A stretch of 33,584 bases of DNA, taken from contig NZ_AZUY01000005.1 in the NCBI RefSeq assembly GCF_000513935.1, positions 1 through 33,584 on the forward strand, read 5' to 3'. The translations under genes were made by a program, and so were the position numbers. Of the stretch, positions 15,704-24,130 are shown in pieces. The notes under the pieces are model-generated. The model was not told the origin of the DNA and made no database searches. It worked only from the letters and a program-made list of their open reading frames with translations. The DNA comes from Mesorhizobium sp. WSM3626 (GTDB taxonomy: Bacteria > Pseudomonadota > Alphaproteobacteria > Rhizobiales > Rhizobiaceae). Numbering within the stretch: the first letter of the stretch is position 1; every line of letters begins with the position of its first letter.

Positions 15704-16516
15704 TCAGGCCTTCATCAACCATTCGTGCTCGGGCGCATTGTGGAATTTCCACGTCCGCTTCGGCCCGGCCATCACATTGAGATAGTAGAGGTCATAGCCG
15801 TGGCAGGCGGCGCAGGGGTGATAGCCCTTGGGCACCAGCACCACGTCGCCGTCCTCGATCGCCATGGCTTCGTCCAGCGCGCGCCGGCCATCCTTGTCGG
15901 CGTCGGTATAGACGCGCTGGAAGGCAAAGCCCTGCGGCGGGTTGAGGCGATGGTAGTAGGTCTCCTCGAGATAGGATTCAGCGGGCAGGTTGTCCTGGTC
16001 ATGCTTGTGCGGCGGGTAGCTCGACGTGTGGCCGCCGGGCGTGATGACCTCGACCACCAGCAATGAGTCGGCGGCCTGGCCTTCCGGCAGTATGTTGGTG
16101 ACATAACGCGTGTTGGTGCCCTTGCCCCGCACCTCCTGGCCGAGATCGTCCGGTCCGATCACCCGGACCGGCAGGCCGCCGCCAAGGCCGGGCGCCGAGC
16201 ACACGCCAAGTTCCAGCTCGGTATCGGCCGTCACCGACCAGTCCGATCCTTGCGGCACGTAGACGGACCACGGCTTGCCCTCGAAAGGCGACATGCGCTC
16301 GCCGAGCAGGCCGAGATCCTTGCCGGCGGCTGTCGCGGTACCCTTGCCGGTCACGAACACCAGGCAGACCTCACGGTCGTCCGTCTTTCCCGAGGCGCTT
16401 TCGCCTGGTTTCAGCCGATGCAGGTCGAAACCGACATAAGTCCAGCCGGCGCTTTTCGGCGTCACATGCGCGACGCGGCCATGGCCCTTGTCGGCTTTGA
16501 CGAGCAGTTTGGACAT
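15704..16516 (-). CDS. iolB: 5-deoxy-glucuronate isomerase IolB
   Basis: 270 residues from ATG 16516, with AGGAGAGA just upstream. It is a bicupin: GWTYVGFDLHRLKPGES opens the first barrel, and SYPPHKHDQDNLPAESYLEE carries the His/Glu metal ligands of the second. The tail is WKFHNAPEHEWL. The enzyme converts 5-deoxy-glucuronate to 2-deoxy-5-keto-gluconate, the step after IolD in inositol degradation. It is the last gene of the minus-strand run iolC-iolD-iolE-DUF3329-iolB. Confidence 0.95.
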   Translation of the reverse strand: MSKLLVKADKGHGRVAHVTPKSAGWTYVGFDLHRLKPGESASGKTDDREVCLVFVTGKGTATAAGKDLGLLGERMSPFEGKPWSVYVPQGSDWSVTADTELELGVCSAPGLGGGLPVRVIGPDDLGQEVRGKGTNTRYVTNILPEGQAADSLLVVEVITPGGHTSSYPPHKHDQDNLPAESYLEETYYHRLNPPQGFAFQRVYTDADKDGRRALDEAMAIEDGDVVLVPKGYHPCAACHGYDLYYLNVMAGPKRTWKFHNAPEHEWLMKA

Positions 16517-16650
16517 TTTGTCTCTCCTGTTCCAGTGGCTTGACGGGTTGCAGCTTGTCCAGGCCGACGATTTCACCGGTTGCTCAAAAGGATCATCGCA
16601 GACGCCTCAGATTGGCCGAGGCGCTGCAAGCTAATCGCCTACGCGACCAG

Positions 16651-16863
16651 TCACTCTTTCGGTTCGGGCTCGGCCTCTTTTTCTTCAGCCGGCTTGTAGA
16701 GATAAAAAAACTGCCAGGCGCCGTAGCCGGCGAAACCGAGCGCGATCACACCCCAGAACGGCGTGCCGGAAGCGAATTCGATCACCGACCAGATCAGGCA
16801 GACCGCGACGACGGCGACGCGCCGCCAAAGCGGGCGGAAGAACGGGTGTTCATAATCTTTCAT
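16651..16863 (-). CDS. DUF3329-like small membrane protein
   Basis: 70 residues: a short N-terminus (MKDYEHPFFRPLWRR), two hydrophobic segments (VAVVAVCLIWSVIEF and FWGVIALGFAGYGAWQFFYLY) and a charged Glu/Pro/Lys tail. It is predicted to span the inner membrane twice. The family is uncharacterised; I recognise it as DUF3329-like. It sits 63 bases after iolE and upstream of iolB in the same direction, so it is probably co-transcribed with the inositol genes although no enzymatic role is evident. Confidence 0.8.
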   Translation of the reverse strand: MKDYEHPFFRPLWRRVAVVAVCLIWSVIEFASGTPFWGVIALGFAGYGAWQFFYLYKPAEEKEAEPEPKE

Positions 16864-16926
16864 CGCGCCATCCGTAACTCAGCAATCTGTCCTCAGATAG
16901 ACCGCGCGGCACGGCGAATCCAGCCT

Positions 16927-17844
16927 TCACGCACTCGGAAAGCCTTGTGTCTCGACGGTGTAGCCGGCATCCGTCATCACCCGCATCAGCTCCTTGTAGC
17001 CGACCTCAGCCATCTTGAGCGGCGGGTTCTTCCTGGGATCCTGCTCGGCCTCGACCACGAACCAGCCTTCATAGCCATGGTCCGCGAAGCGCTGCACGAT
17101 GGCGCCAAAATCGAGCGAACCGTCGCCCGGCACGGTGAAGGCGCCGAGCGCCACGGCGTCGAGGAAGGACTGCTTCGTACGGTCGAGCTTGTCGATCACA
17201 TCCATGCGCACGTCCTTCACATGGACATGGCTGATGCGCTTGTGATGGTTGTCGATGGCGCGCAGCACGTCGCCGCCGGTAAACGCGAGGTGTCCGGCAT
17301 CGAGCAGCAGCGGGATGCCTTCGCCGGAATGGCGCATGAAGGCATCGAGCTCCGGCTCGGTCTCGACCACGGCCGCCATGTGATGGTGATAGGAAAGCGG
17401 CATGCCTTGCTCGGCACACCATTCTCCGAATTCCGTCAGGCGCTGCGCGTAGGCTTTCATCTCATCACTGGTGAGCGTCGGCTTGGTGGCGAGCGGCTTG
17501 GAGCGATCGCCCTGGATCGAGCGGCCTACCTCGCCATAGACGATGCAAGGCGCGTCGACCGCCTTGAACAGGTCGATCATCGGCTGGATGCGGTCCTTGT
17601 TGGCAGCCATCTCCTCGTCGACCAGCGTGCCCGAGAACCAGCCGCCGCAGAGCGTCACGTCGGCGGCCTTCAGGATCGGCAGCATCACCTTTGGGTCGTT
17701 AGGGAAGCGGCGGCCCATTTCCATGCCGGTGAAGCCGGCCGAGCGCGACTGGCGCAGGCATTCCTCCAGCGACACGTCATCGCTGAGTTCGGCAAGATCG
17801 TCGTTCCACCATGCAATGGGGGACATGCCCAGTTTGGCTTTCAA
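16927..17844 (-). CDS. iolE: Myo-inosose-2 dehydratase IolE
   Basis: 305 residues of the xylose-isomerase-like TIM barrel family, opening MKAKLGMSPIAWWNDDLAEL, a characteristic IolE start. Other landmarks are GFTGMEMGRRFPNDP, LSYHHHMAAVVE, LLLDAGHLAFTGGD, ISHVHVKDVR and WFVVEAEQDP, holding the metal-binding Glu, Asp and His. It dehydrates 2-keto-myo-inositol to the trione precursor. The start is TTG 17844 with a GGAG site; this keeps the family's first six residues, which the in-frame ATG at 17826 would lose. Confidence 0.95.
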   Translation of the reverse strand: MKAKLGMSPIAWWNDDLAELSDDVSLEECLRQSRSAGFTGMEMGRRFPNDPKVMLPILKAADVTLCGGWFSGTLVDEEMAANKDRIQPMIDLFKAVDAPCIVYGEVGRSIQGDRSKPLATKPTLTSDEMKAYAQRLTEFGEWCAEQGMPLSYHHHMAAVVETEPELDAFMRHSGEGIPLLLDAGHLAFTGGDVLRAIDNHHKRISHVHVKDVRMDVIDKLDRTKQSFLDAVALGAFTVPGDGSLDFGAIVQRFADHGYEGWFVVEAEQDPRKNPPLKMAEVGYKELMRVMTDAGYTVETQGFPSA

Positions 17845-17893
17845 GTCGTCACTCCGGTGCTAAAAACAGTTCATTTCTTGTCCGTTGGCGGCG

Positions 17894-17940
17894 CCCCTCA
17901 TCCGCCTGCCGGTACCTTCTCCCTGTAAACGGGGAGAAGG
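17894..17940. repeat. Rhizobial palindromic element between iolD and iolE
   Basis: CCCCTCATCCGCCTGCCGG leads into CCTTCTCCC (17915-17923), which pairs perfectly with GGGAGAAGG (17932-17940) around an 8-base loop. I recognise this as a widespread Rhizobiales intergenic palindrome. Lying in the 116-base iolD-iolE spacer, it may form a processing or stabilising hairpin in the iol mRNA. Confidence 0.7.
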
Positions 17941-17960
17941 GAGGAACCTCGGCGCCGACA

Positions 17961-19811
17961 TCAATCGCCGATGGTCTGCATCCGCCGTTTCTCATCATAG
18001 GCCTTGCGCGCCGCGTTCACCTGGCTGCGGGCGGACACTTCCGGCACCGCCACGTCCCACCAGTGACCGCCGGCATCGGTGGACACCAGCGGATCGGTGT
18101 CGATGACCAGCACGGTGGTGCGGTCGTTCTTCCTGGCCTTCTGCAGCGCGTTTTCCAGCTCGGCGATGGACGGCACCTTCTCGGCGATCGCCCCCATGCT
18201 CGCCGCGTGCGCGGCGAAGTCGATGTCGGGCAAGATATCGTGGCGCGAGTCCTTCAGGAGATTGTTGAAGTTCGCGCCGCCGGTCGCCATCTGCAGCCGG
18301 TTGATGCAGCCAAAACCCCTGTTGTCGAGCAGCACGATGGTGAGCTTGAGGCCAAGCATCACCGAGGTGGCGATCTCGGAGTTCAGCATCAGATAGGAGC
18401 CGTCGCCGATCATGACCACGACCTCCTCGTCGGGCTTGGCCATCTTGGTGCCGAGCCCGCCGGCGATTTCGTAGCCCATGGTCGAGAAGCCGTATTCGGC
18501 ATGGTAGGAGCCGGGCGCGCCCGCTTGCCAGAGCTTGTGCAATTCGCCGGGAAGGCCGCCTGCCGCGTGCAGCAGCGTCACACCGGAGCCCATCGCGCGC
18601 TGCACGGCGCCGATCACCTGCGCGTCGGAGGGGAAAGCGGCATTGGTCGAGGCCGTCACCTTGGCCGCGTCGGCCTGCCAGGCTTTCTTGCCGGTGGCCG
18701 CATTATCGGTCCAGGCCTCAGGCGCCTTCCAGCCTTGCAGCGCGGCGGCGAGTTCGGCGAGCCCTTCCGCCGCGTCGGCGACCAGCGGCAGCGCCCGGTG
18801 TTTGCCGGCATCGAAAGGCTGCACGTTGAGCCCGATGATGGTCTTGCCCGAATTCTTGAACAGCGCCCACGAGCCGGTGGTGAAATCCTGCAGCCGCGTG
18901 CCGATGGCAAGCACCACATCGGCCTCTTCCGCCAGCCGGTTGGCGGCCGAGGTGCCGGTGACGCCAACCGCTGCCATGTTGAGCGAGTGACCGTCCGGCA
19001 GTGAGGACTTGCCGCCTTGCGTCTCGCAGACCGGAATGCCCGCGCCTTGCGCGAATTTGGCCAGTTCATCGGAGGCCTGCGAATAGAGAACGCCGCCGCC
19101 GGCAATGATCAATGGCTTCCTGGCGCCCTTGAGTGCCGCGACGGCGGCCGCCAGTTCGCCGCGGTCCGGACGCGGCCGCCGCTGGCGCCAGACCCGCTCG
19201 GCAAAGAAGCTCTCGGGATAATCATAGGCCTCGGCCTGTACATCCTGGCAGAGCGACAGCGTCACCGGGCCGCAATCGGCCGGGTCGGTCAGCACCTGCA
19301 TGGCGCGATTGAGCGCCGGGATGATCTGTTCCGGCCGCGTGATGCGGTCGAAATAGCGCGACACCGGGCGGAAGCAGTCGTTGACCGTCGCCGTGCCGTC
19401 GGAAAAATCCTCGGCCTGCTGCAGCACGGGGTCGGGAATGCGGTTGGCGAAGACATCGCCCGGCAAAAACAGGACGGGCAACCTGTTTACATGCGCGAGT
19501 GCCGCCGCCGTCACCATGTTCAGCGCGCCGGGGCCGATAGACGAGGTCGCGGCCATGAAGCGACGGCGGAAATTGGCCTTGCCATAGGCGATCGCCGCAT
19601 GCGCCATCGCCTGTTCGTTATGGGCGCGAAAGGTCGGCAGTTGGTCGCGCACCTGATAGAGCGCCTCGCCGATGCCGGCGACATTGCCATGGCCGAAGAT
19701 CGCCCAGACGCCACCAAAAATCGGCACCTTTTTGCCGTCGATCTCGGTCATCTGGTGGGACAGGAAGCGGGTCAGCGCCTGCGCCATCGTCAGGCGGATT
19801 GTCTTGCTCAT
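17961..19811 (-). CDS. iolD: 3D-(3,5/4)-trihydroxycyclohexane-1,2-dione acylhydrolase IolD
   Basis: 616 residues of the thiamine-diphosphate enzyme family. The N-terminal domain contains FGGVWAIFGHGNVAGIGEAL and FMAATSSIGPGALNMVTAAA. A central domain has RKPLIIAGGGVLYS. The C-terminal cofactor domain carries EVVVMIGDGSYLMLNSEIAT and IVLLDNRGFGCINRLQ, the GDG...N ThDP/Mg motif. It cleaves the cyclic trione to 5-deoxy-glucuronate. ATG 19811 follows GGAGGAAA. It lies 48 bases after iolC in the same operon. Confidence 0.95.
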   Translation of the reverse strand: MSKTIRLTMAQALTRFLSHQMTEIDGKKVPIFGGVWAIFGHGNVAGIGEALYQVRDQLPTFRAHNEQAMAHAAIAYGKANFRRRFMAATSSIGPGALNMVTAAALAHVNRLPVLFLPGDVFANRIPDPVLQQAEDFSDGTATVNDCFRPVSRYFDRITRPEQIIPALNRAMQVLTDPADCGPVTLSLCQDVQAEAYDYPESFFAERVWRQRRPRPDRGELAAAVAALKGARKPLIIAGGGVLYSQASDELAKFAQGAGIPVCETQGGKSSLPDGHSLNMAAVGVTGTSAANRLAEEADVVLAIGTRLQDFTTGSWALFKNSGKTIIGLNVQPFDAGKHRALPLVADAAEGLAELAAALQGWKAPEAWTDNAATGKKAWQADAAKVTASTNAAFPSDAQVIGAVQRAMGSGVTLLHAAGGLPGELHKLWQAGAPGSYHAEYGFSTMGYEIAGGLGTKMAKPDEEVVVMIGDGSYLMLNSEIATSVMLGLKLTIVLLDNRGFGCINRLQMATGGANFNNLLKDSRHDILPDIDFAAHAASMGAIAEKVPSIAELENALQKARKNDRTTVLVIDTDPLVSTDAGGHWWDVAVPEVSARSQVNAARKAYDEKRRMQTIGD

Positions 19812-19859
19812 GGTGTTTTCCTCCGCAGTCCCTATGCCGCCAATTTATGCAGCGCCTTG

Positions 19860-21794
19860 TTATGCCGCCTTGCGGCCGCGCGCGGCAAGCCACGCTTCGG
19901 TCAGTTGTTCGAAGCGCGACGCCATGTCGGCGACAGCCTCCTCATCCGACATCTTGCCGGCCAGCCATTGTTCGGCGGCATGGACGAAGATGGTGCGGCC
20001 GACGGCAAAGCCTTTCACGATGGGCGCCTTGGCGGTGGCGGCGAACGCCACTTCCAGTTCGTCCTGCGGCGCTTCCAGGCCAAGCAGGACGATGCCTCGG
20101 CACCAGGGATCGTGCTTCAGGATCACCGCCTCGATCCTGGCCCAGGCGCCGCTCGACGCCTGCGGTTCGAGCTTCCACCAGTCCGGCTTGATGCCGAGCG
20201 CATAGAGTTCCTCAAGTGCGCGCGGGATCGTGGTATCGTCGAGCTTGCCATGCTTGCCGGCGATGATCTCGATGAGAAGTTCCCGGCCGACTTTGCGCGC
20301 GGCCTCGAACAGCGCGCGCAGCTTCTGCTGCTGTTCTTCCTTCAAGGCCGCGGGATCGTCCGGATGGTAGAAGCACAGGCACTTGATGCAGTGATCGACC
20401 GGCCATTCGGTGAGCTGCGAGCCGATGTCCTGCGAGAATTCGAAGCGCAGCGGCCGCGAGCCCGGCAGTTCCACCGGGCGTCCAAGCCAGGCGAAGGGAT
20501 GCCTGGCGAACTCGAACATCGCCTCGCGGCCATGTTTCTCGTCGATCAGCATGCCATAGCCGTCGCGGCCGGCGGCGACCTTGGCCGCTGCCTTGACCGC
20601 CAGCACCTTGAAGTCGCGTATGCGCGCCGGATCGGCGCCGGTCTTGGCCGCTACATCCTCGAGCTGCACACGGTGATCGCAGGCGAGTGCCATCAGCGAG
20701 GGGATGTCGCGCCGGCGTGTCGTCGCCCAATGGATGTGGTTGATCGCCTCGTCCTTGCGCAGCGCGCGATGCTTGCTGCCGTTCTTGAGGAAGAACTGCA
20801 GCTCCTCGAAGGTCGGATATTCCGGCGCGCAGAGCAGCCGCGACACGGCGAAGGCGCCGCAGGCATTGGCCCAGGTCGCCGCCGTGGCAAGGCTTTCGCC
20901 GCCGAGCCAGCCACGCAGCAAGCCCGACATGAAGGCGTCACCGGCGCCCAGCACGTTGTAGATCTCGATCGGGAAACCCTCGCCGACGATGCCGTCCTCG
21001 AGATCGTCGCTGATCGGCCCGTCATAGACGATGCAGCCCATGGCGCCGCGCTTCAGGACGATGGTGGCCGAGGACAGGGCGCGGATCGCCTTCAGCGCGC
21101 TCAGGCAGTCGTCGGCGCCGGACGCGATCATGATCTCTTCCTCGGTGCCGACGATGAGGTCGCAATCAGGCAGCACCGTCTTCAACTGGGCCGAGACCCG
21201 GTCCGATTTGACATAACGCTCAAAGCCCTCGGCGTGGCCGGCGAGACCCCACAGGTTCGGCCGGTAGTCGATGTCGAAGACCACCTTGCCGCCCCTGGCC
21301 TTCATGATGCGGATGGCCTTGCGCTGGGCGGCGTCGCTGTTGGGACGGGAAAAGTGCGTTCCGGTGACGACGATCGCGCGGGCCGAGGAAATAAACGCCT
21401 CGTCGATGTCCTCTTCGGCCAGCGCCATGTCGGCGCAGTCCGAACGGTAGAAGATCATCGGCGAAACGCCTTCGCTCTCGACCGAAAGCAGCACCAGCGC
21501 GGTCAGCCGCTCCTTGTCGGTCTTCAGCCCGTCGACATTGACGCCTTCGCGCTTCAGCTGTTCGCGGATGAAGCGGCCCATCTGCTCGTCGCCGACACGC
21601 GTCAGCAGTGCCGAGCGCAGGCCGAGCCGCGCCGTGCCGACCGAGATGTTGGCCGGGCAGCCGCCGACCGACTTGGCGAAAGAGGTGATGTCCTCAAGCC
21701 GCGAGCCGATCTGCTGGCCATAGAGGTCGACGGACGCGCGGCCGATGGTGATGACGTCGAGCGGCGCCTGTCTTGCGTCCACGGCTTCGCTCAT
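19860..21794 (-). CDS. iolC: Bifunctional 5-dehydro-2-deoxygluconokinase / DKGP aldolase (IolC-DUF2090 fusion)
   Basis: 644 residues, about twice a normal IolC. The N-terminal half is a PfkB sugar kinase: ASVDLYGQQIGSRLED, VGGCPANISVGTARLG, then NVLGAGDAFMSGLLRGWL with the catalytic Asp. From about residue 330 comes the DUF2090 aldolase-like domain (LMALACDHRVQLED, YGMLIDEKHGREAMFEFAR, KCLCFYHPDDP, YALGIKPDWWKLEPQ). Both reactions, phosphorylation of 2-deoxy-5-keto-gluconate and its cleavage to dihydroxyacetone phosphate and malonate semialdehyde, can thus sit in one chain; the second function is family-based. ATG 21794 follows GGGAGG. Operator-like boxes lie upstream. Confidence 0.95.
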   Translation of the reverse strand: MSEAVDARQAPLDVITIGRASVDLYGQQIGSRLEDITSFAKSVGGCPANISVGTARLGLRSALLTRVGDEQMGRFIREQLKREGVNVDGLKTDKERLTALVLLSVESEGVSPMIFYRSDCADMALAEEDIDEAFISSARAIVVTGTHFSRPNSDAAQRKAIRIMKARGGKVVFDIDYRPNLWGLAGHAEGFERYVKSDRVSAQLKTVLPDCDLIVGTEEEIMIASGADDCLSALKAIRALSSATIVLKRGAMGCIVYDGPISDDLEDGIVGEGFPIEIYNVLGAGDAFMSGLLRGWLGGESLATAATWANACGAFAVSRLLCAPEYPTFEELQFFLKNGSKHRALRKDEAINHIHWATTRRRDIPSLMALACDHRVQLEDVAAKTGADPARIRDFKVLAVKAAAKVAAGRDGYGMLIDEKHGREAMFEFARHPFAWLGRPVELPGSRPLRFEFSQDIGSQLTEWPVDHCIKCLCFYHPDDPAALKEEQQQKLRALFEAARKVGRELLIEIIAGKHGKLDDTTIPRALEELYALGIKPDWWKLEPQASSGAWARIEAVILKHDPWCRGIVLLGLEAPQDELEVAFAATAKAPIVKGFAVGRTIFVHAAEQWLAGKMSDEEAVADMASRFEQLTEAWLAARGRKAA

Positions 21795-21876
21795 TGGAAC
21801 CTCCCGTCGGTCTTGTCGTCATGGACAACATTGTTTTGGGTAACACGCGCGAGCGGCAGCGTGGCGCCGGCAATAT

Positions 21877-21920
21877 GAAATAATAATTCCAATCCATAGT
21901 CAATATGGAATGAGCATTCC
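21877..21920. promoter_or_regulatory. Tandem IolR-type operator boxes in front of iolC
   Basis: GGAA-TGAGCA-TTCC at 21907-21920 fits the GGAA-N6-TTCC motif that I recall for Sinorhizobium IolR exactly. GAAA-TAATAA-TTCC at 21877-21890 fits with one change. The two start exactly 30 bases apart, about three helical turns, so two repressor dimers would lie on one face. They occupy the 158-base gap between iolR and iolC, giving iolC its own regulated promoter. Confidence 0.7.
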
Positions 21921-21952
21921 CTAGGCTAAAATTGCCTTGATGGGGTGCTCGA

Positions 21953-22798
21953 TCAAGCCTTGCGCTTGCGAACAGCGTCGCGCCGCTTCTCGCCGACGCC
22001 GACGGTCAGCGCCATGGCCAGCGCCATTGTCGCCGACAGCGAGCGGAAGCCGGCGAAATCCGCCTCGGCAACCTCGAACCAGACCCTGGCGAACTGGGCG
22101 AGCGGCGAGAATGAGCTGTCGGTGATGGCAACGATCGGCACCCCTTGCTCGGCAATGGCGCGCGCCTCCTCGATCGTGGCCGGCGCGTAGGGCGAGAAGC
22201 TGATGGCGATGACGGCGTCCGCCGGCGTGGCAAAGCCGACCATCTCGGCATTCAGGCCGGCGGCCGATTCGATCAGCTGGTTGCGGATCTTCAGCTTGCC
22301 GAGCGCATAGGCGATATAACTCGCCACGGGATAGGAGCGCCGCTTGGCCAGGACATAGATGGTCTGCGCCTTTGCCAGCAGCGAAATCGCGTCTTCCAGA
22401 TGCGCGTCATCCAGCGTGCGGGAAATATCGTTGAGGGAGGTGCTGGCGGCGGCGATGAAACCGTCGAAGATCGCCCGGTGACCGGCGCCGCCTTCGGCCT
22501 TGGCGCGCAGCGCTTGCAGCCGCTCGTCATAGGAGGAGTTGCGCTCGCGCAGCCGCTCGCGGAACACCTGCTGCAGGCTGGTAAAGCCGTCGAAACCGAG
22601 TTGCTGGGCAAAGCGGATCAGGGTCGAGGGCTGCACGCCGGCCGAAGCGGCGATGCTGGCGGCGGTGCCGAAGGCGATATCGTCGGGATTGTCGAGCGCA
22701 TAGGCGGCGATCTGGGCGATGCGCTTGGGCAAGCTCTCGCGCCGGTCCAGAATGGTGGCGCGCAGCGTCTCGAAGTCGCGAGGTACCTGTTCGTCCAT
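21953..22798 (-). CDS. iolR: RpiR/MurR-family transcriptional regulator, probable IolR
   Basis: About 281 residues from ATG 22798. The N-terminal RpiR helix-turn-helix reads LPKRIAQIAAYALDNPDDIAFG followed by SAGVQPSTLIRFAQQLGFDGF. The C-terminal SIS sugar-phosphate domain includes AQTIYVLAKRRSYPVASYIAY and VIAISFSPYAPATIEEARAIAE. RpiR regulators next to iolC repress inositol genes in rhizobia, with an inositol intermediate as inducer. The boxes upstream of iolC and ibpA are its likely targets. The start is uncertain: in-frame ATGs at 22840, 22843 and 22885 would add 14-29 residues, but family members begin near MDEQVPRDFETL. Confidence 0.88.
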   Translation of the reverse strand: MDEQVPRDFETLRATILDRRESLPKRIAQIAAYALDNPDDIAFGTAASIAASAGVQPSTLIRFAQQLGFDGFTSLQQVFRERLRERNSSYDERLQALRAKAEGGAGHRAIFDGFIAAASTSLNDISRTLDDAHLEDAISLLAKAQTIYVLAKRRSYPVASYIAYALGKLKIRNQLIESAAGLNAEMVGFATPADAVIAISFSPYAPATIEEARAIAEQGVPIVAITDSSFSPLAQFARVWFEVAEADFAGFRSLSATMALAMALTVGVGEKRRDAVRKRKA

Positions 22799-22949
22799 CG
22801 TCGCTCTGTTCAGGCTGTCTGGAAGCTCTCTCTGCCCCATCATAGCCGGCCTGCGCAAGAACGCCATAAAAAATGAGGCAGACATTCCATTCCTGGAGAA
22901 AATGGACTAATTCATCCACACAGCAGTCATGCCAACGGAGGAACGAAAA

Positions 22950-24059
22950 ATGGTCGGCGTAGGTCTTATCGGCACGGGCTTCATGGGCAAATGCCACGCC
23001 ATCGCGTGGAGTGCGGTCGGTGCGGTCTTTCCCGACGCGACCAAGCCAAGGCTCGTCCATCTCGGCGAGATCAACGAGGATCTCGCCAGGCGCAAGGCCG
23101 GCGAGTTCGGCTTCGCCAAGGCCTCCGGCGACTGGCGCGCTGTGGTCAATGATCCCGAAGTCGATATCGTCTCGCTCACCACGCCCAACCAGTTTCATCC
23201 GGAGATGGCCATCGCCGTCCTCGAAACCGGCAAGCATCTGTGGTGCGAAAAGCCGATGGCCCCGAGCTTTGCCGAAGCCGAGGCGATGGCAGCCGCGGCC
23301 AAGAAATCAGGCAAGGTCGCGGCGCTTGGCTACAACTACATCCAGAGCCCGGCCATCCGTCACATCGGCGCGCTGCTCGACGAGAAGATCATCGGCGAGG
23401 TCAACCATCTGCGCATCGAGATGGATGAGGATTTCATGGCCGATCCCGAGGCGCTGTTCTTCTGGAAGCACGAGGCGACTTCCGGCTACGGCGCGCTCGA
23501 CGATTTCGCCGTGCATCCGCTGTCGCTGGTCACGGCGCTGTTCGGCCGCGTCGCCAGCGTCATCTGCGACATGGCCAAGCCCTATGCCGACCGCAAGCTG
23601 GCGGCCGGCGGGCGCCGCGCGGTCGAGACCTACGATATCGCCAGCGTGCTGATGCATCTGGAAAACGGCGTTGCCGGCACGCTGCAGGTCAACCGCTCGG
23701 CCTGGGGCCGCAAGGGCCGCATCGCCATCCAGATCTTCGGCTCCAAGGGGGCGATCCTGTTCGACCAGGAGCGGATGAACGAATTCCAGCTCTACCTGAC
23801 GTCGGACCGGCCGACCGAACAGGGCTATCGCACCATATTGGTGGCGCCGCAGCACAAGCCCTACGACCTTTTCGTACCGGCGCCCGGCCACAGCCTCGGC
23901 TTCAACGACCTCAAGATCATCGAATGCCATGAATTGCTGACGCGGCTTGCCGGCAAGCCGGCCCGGCTCATCGAGTTCGCCGAAGGGCTGGAGATCGAGC
24001 GCACCGTGCATGCGATGGCGCGTTCTTATGAGGAAAAGCGCTGGGTGGATGTTAGGTAG
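22950..24059 (+). CDS. Gfo/Idh/MocA-family oxidoreductase
   Basis: 369 residues starting MVGVGLIGTGFMGKCHAIAW, a Rossmann NAD(P) site (GTGFMG). The segment ETGKHLWCEKPMAPSFAEAE holds the EKP motif of the family. GYNYIQSPAIRHIGALL and DDFAVHPLSL (catalytic His region) follow, then a C-terminal beta-sheet domain. ATG 22950 is chosen because GGAGGAA lies 6 bases upstream. It is divergent from iolR and next to the iol cluster, so it probably oxidises an inositol isomer or related polyol, distinct from the IolG at 28583; the substrate is inference. Confidence 0.9.
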   Translation: MVGVGLIGTGFMGKCHAIAWSAVGAVFPDATKPRLVHLGEINEDLARRKAGEFGFAKASGDWRAVVNDPEVDIVSLTTPNQFHPEMAIAVLETGKHLWCEKPMAPSFAEAEAMAAAAKKSGKVAALGYNYIQSPAIRHIGALLDEKIIGEVNHLRIEMDEDFMADPEALFFWKHEATSGYGALDDFAVHPLSLVTALFGRVASVICDMAKPYADRKLAAGGRRAVETYDIASVLMHLENGVAGTLQVNRSAWGRKGRIAIQIFGSKGAILFDQERMNEFQLYLTSDRPTEQGYRTILVAPQHKPYDLFVPAPGHSLGFNDLKIIECHELLTRLAGKPARLIEFAEGLEIERTVHAMARSYEEKRWVDVR

Positions 24060-24130
24060 AGGCATGTAGTTCGTCGACATGGGAGGTTGCCGACGGTCCA
24101 TTCGCGTCGGCCGAAGCTTTCTCGATTTCG

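Noticed and set aside
19017..21878. Very long (953-codon) open frame on the plus strand over iolC and iolD
   Set aside because: It is antisense to two clearly recognisable enzymes. Its His/Arg/Gly-rich composition is what high-GC codon bias gives on the opposite strand, and no domain is visible.
22880..22920. Possible IolR box between iolR and the divergent dehydrogenase
   Set aside because: ATTCC and GGA elements are present but not in GGAA-N6-TTCC spacing.
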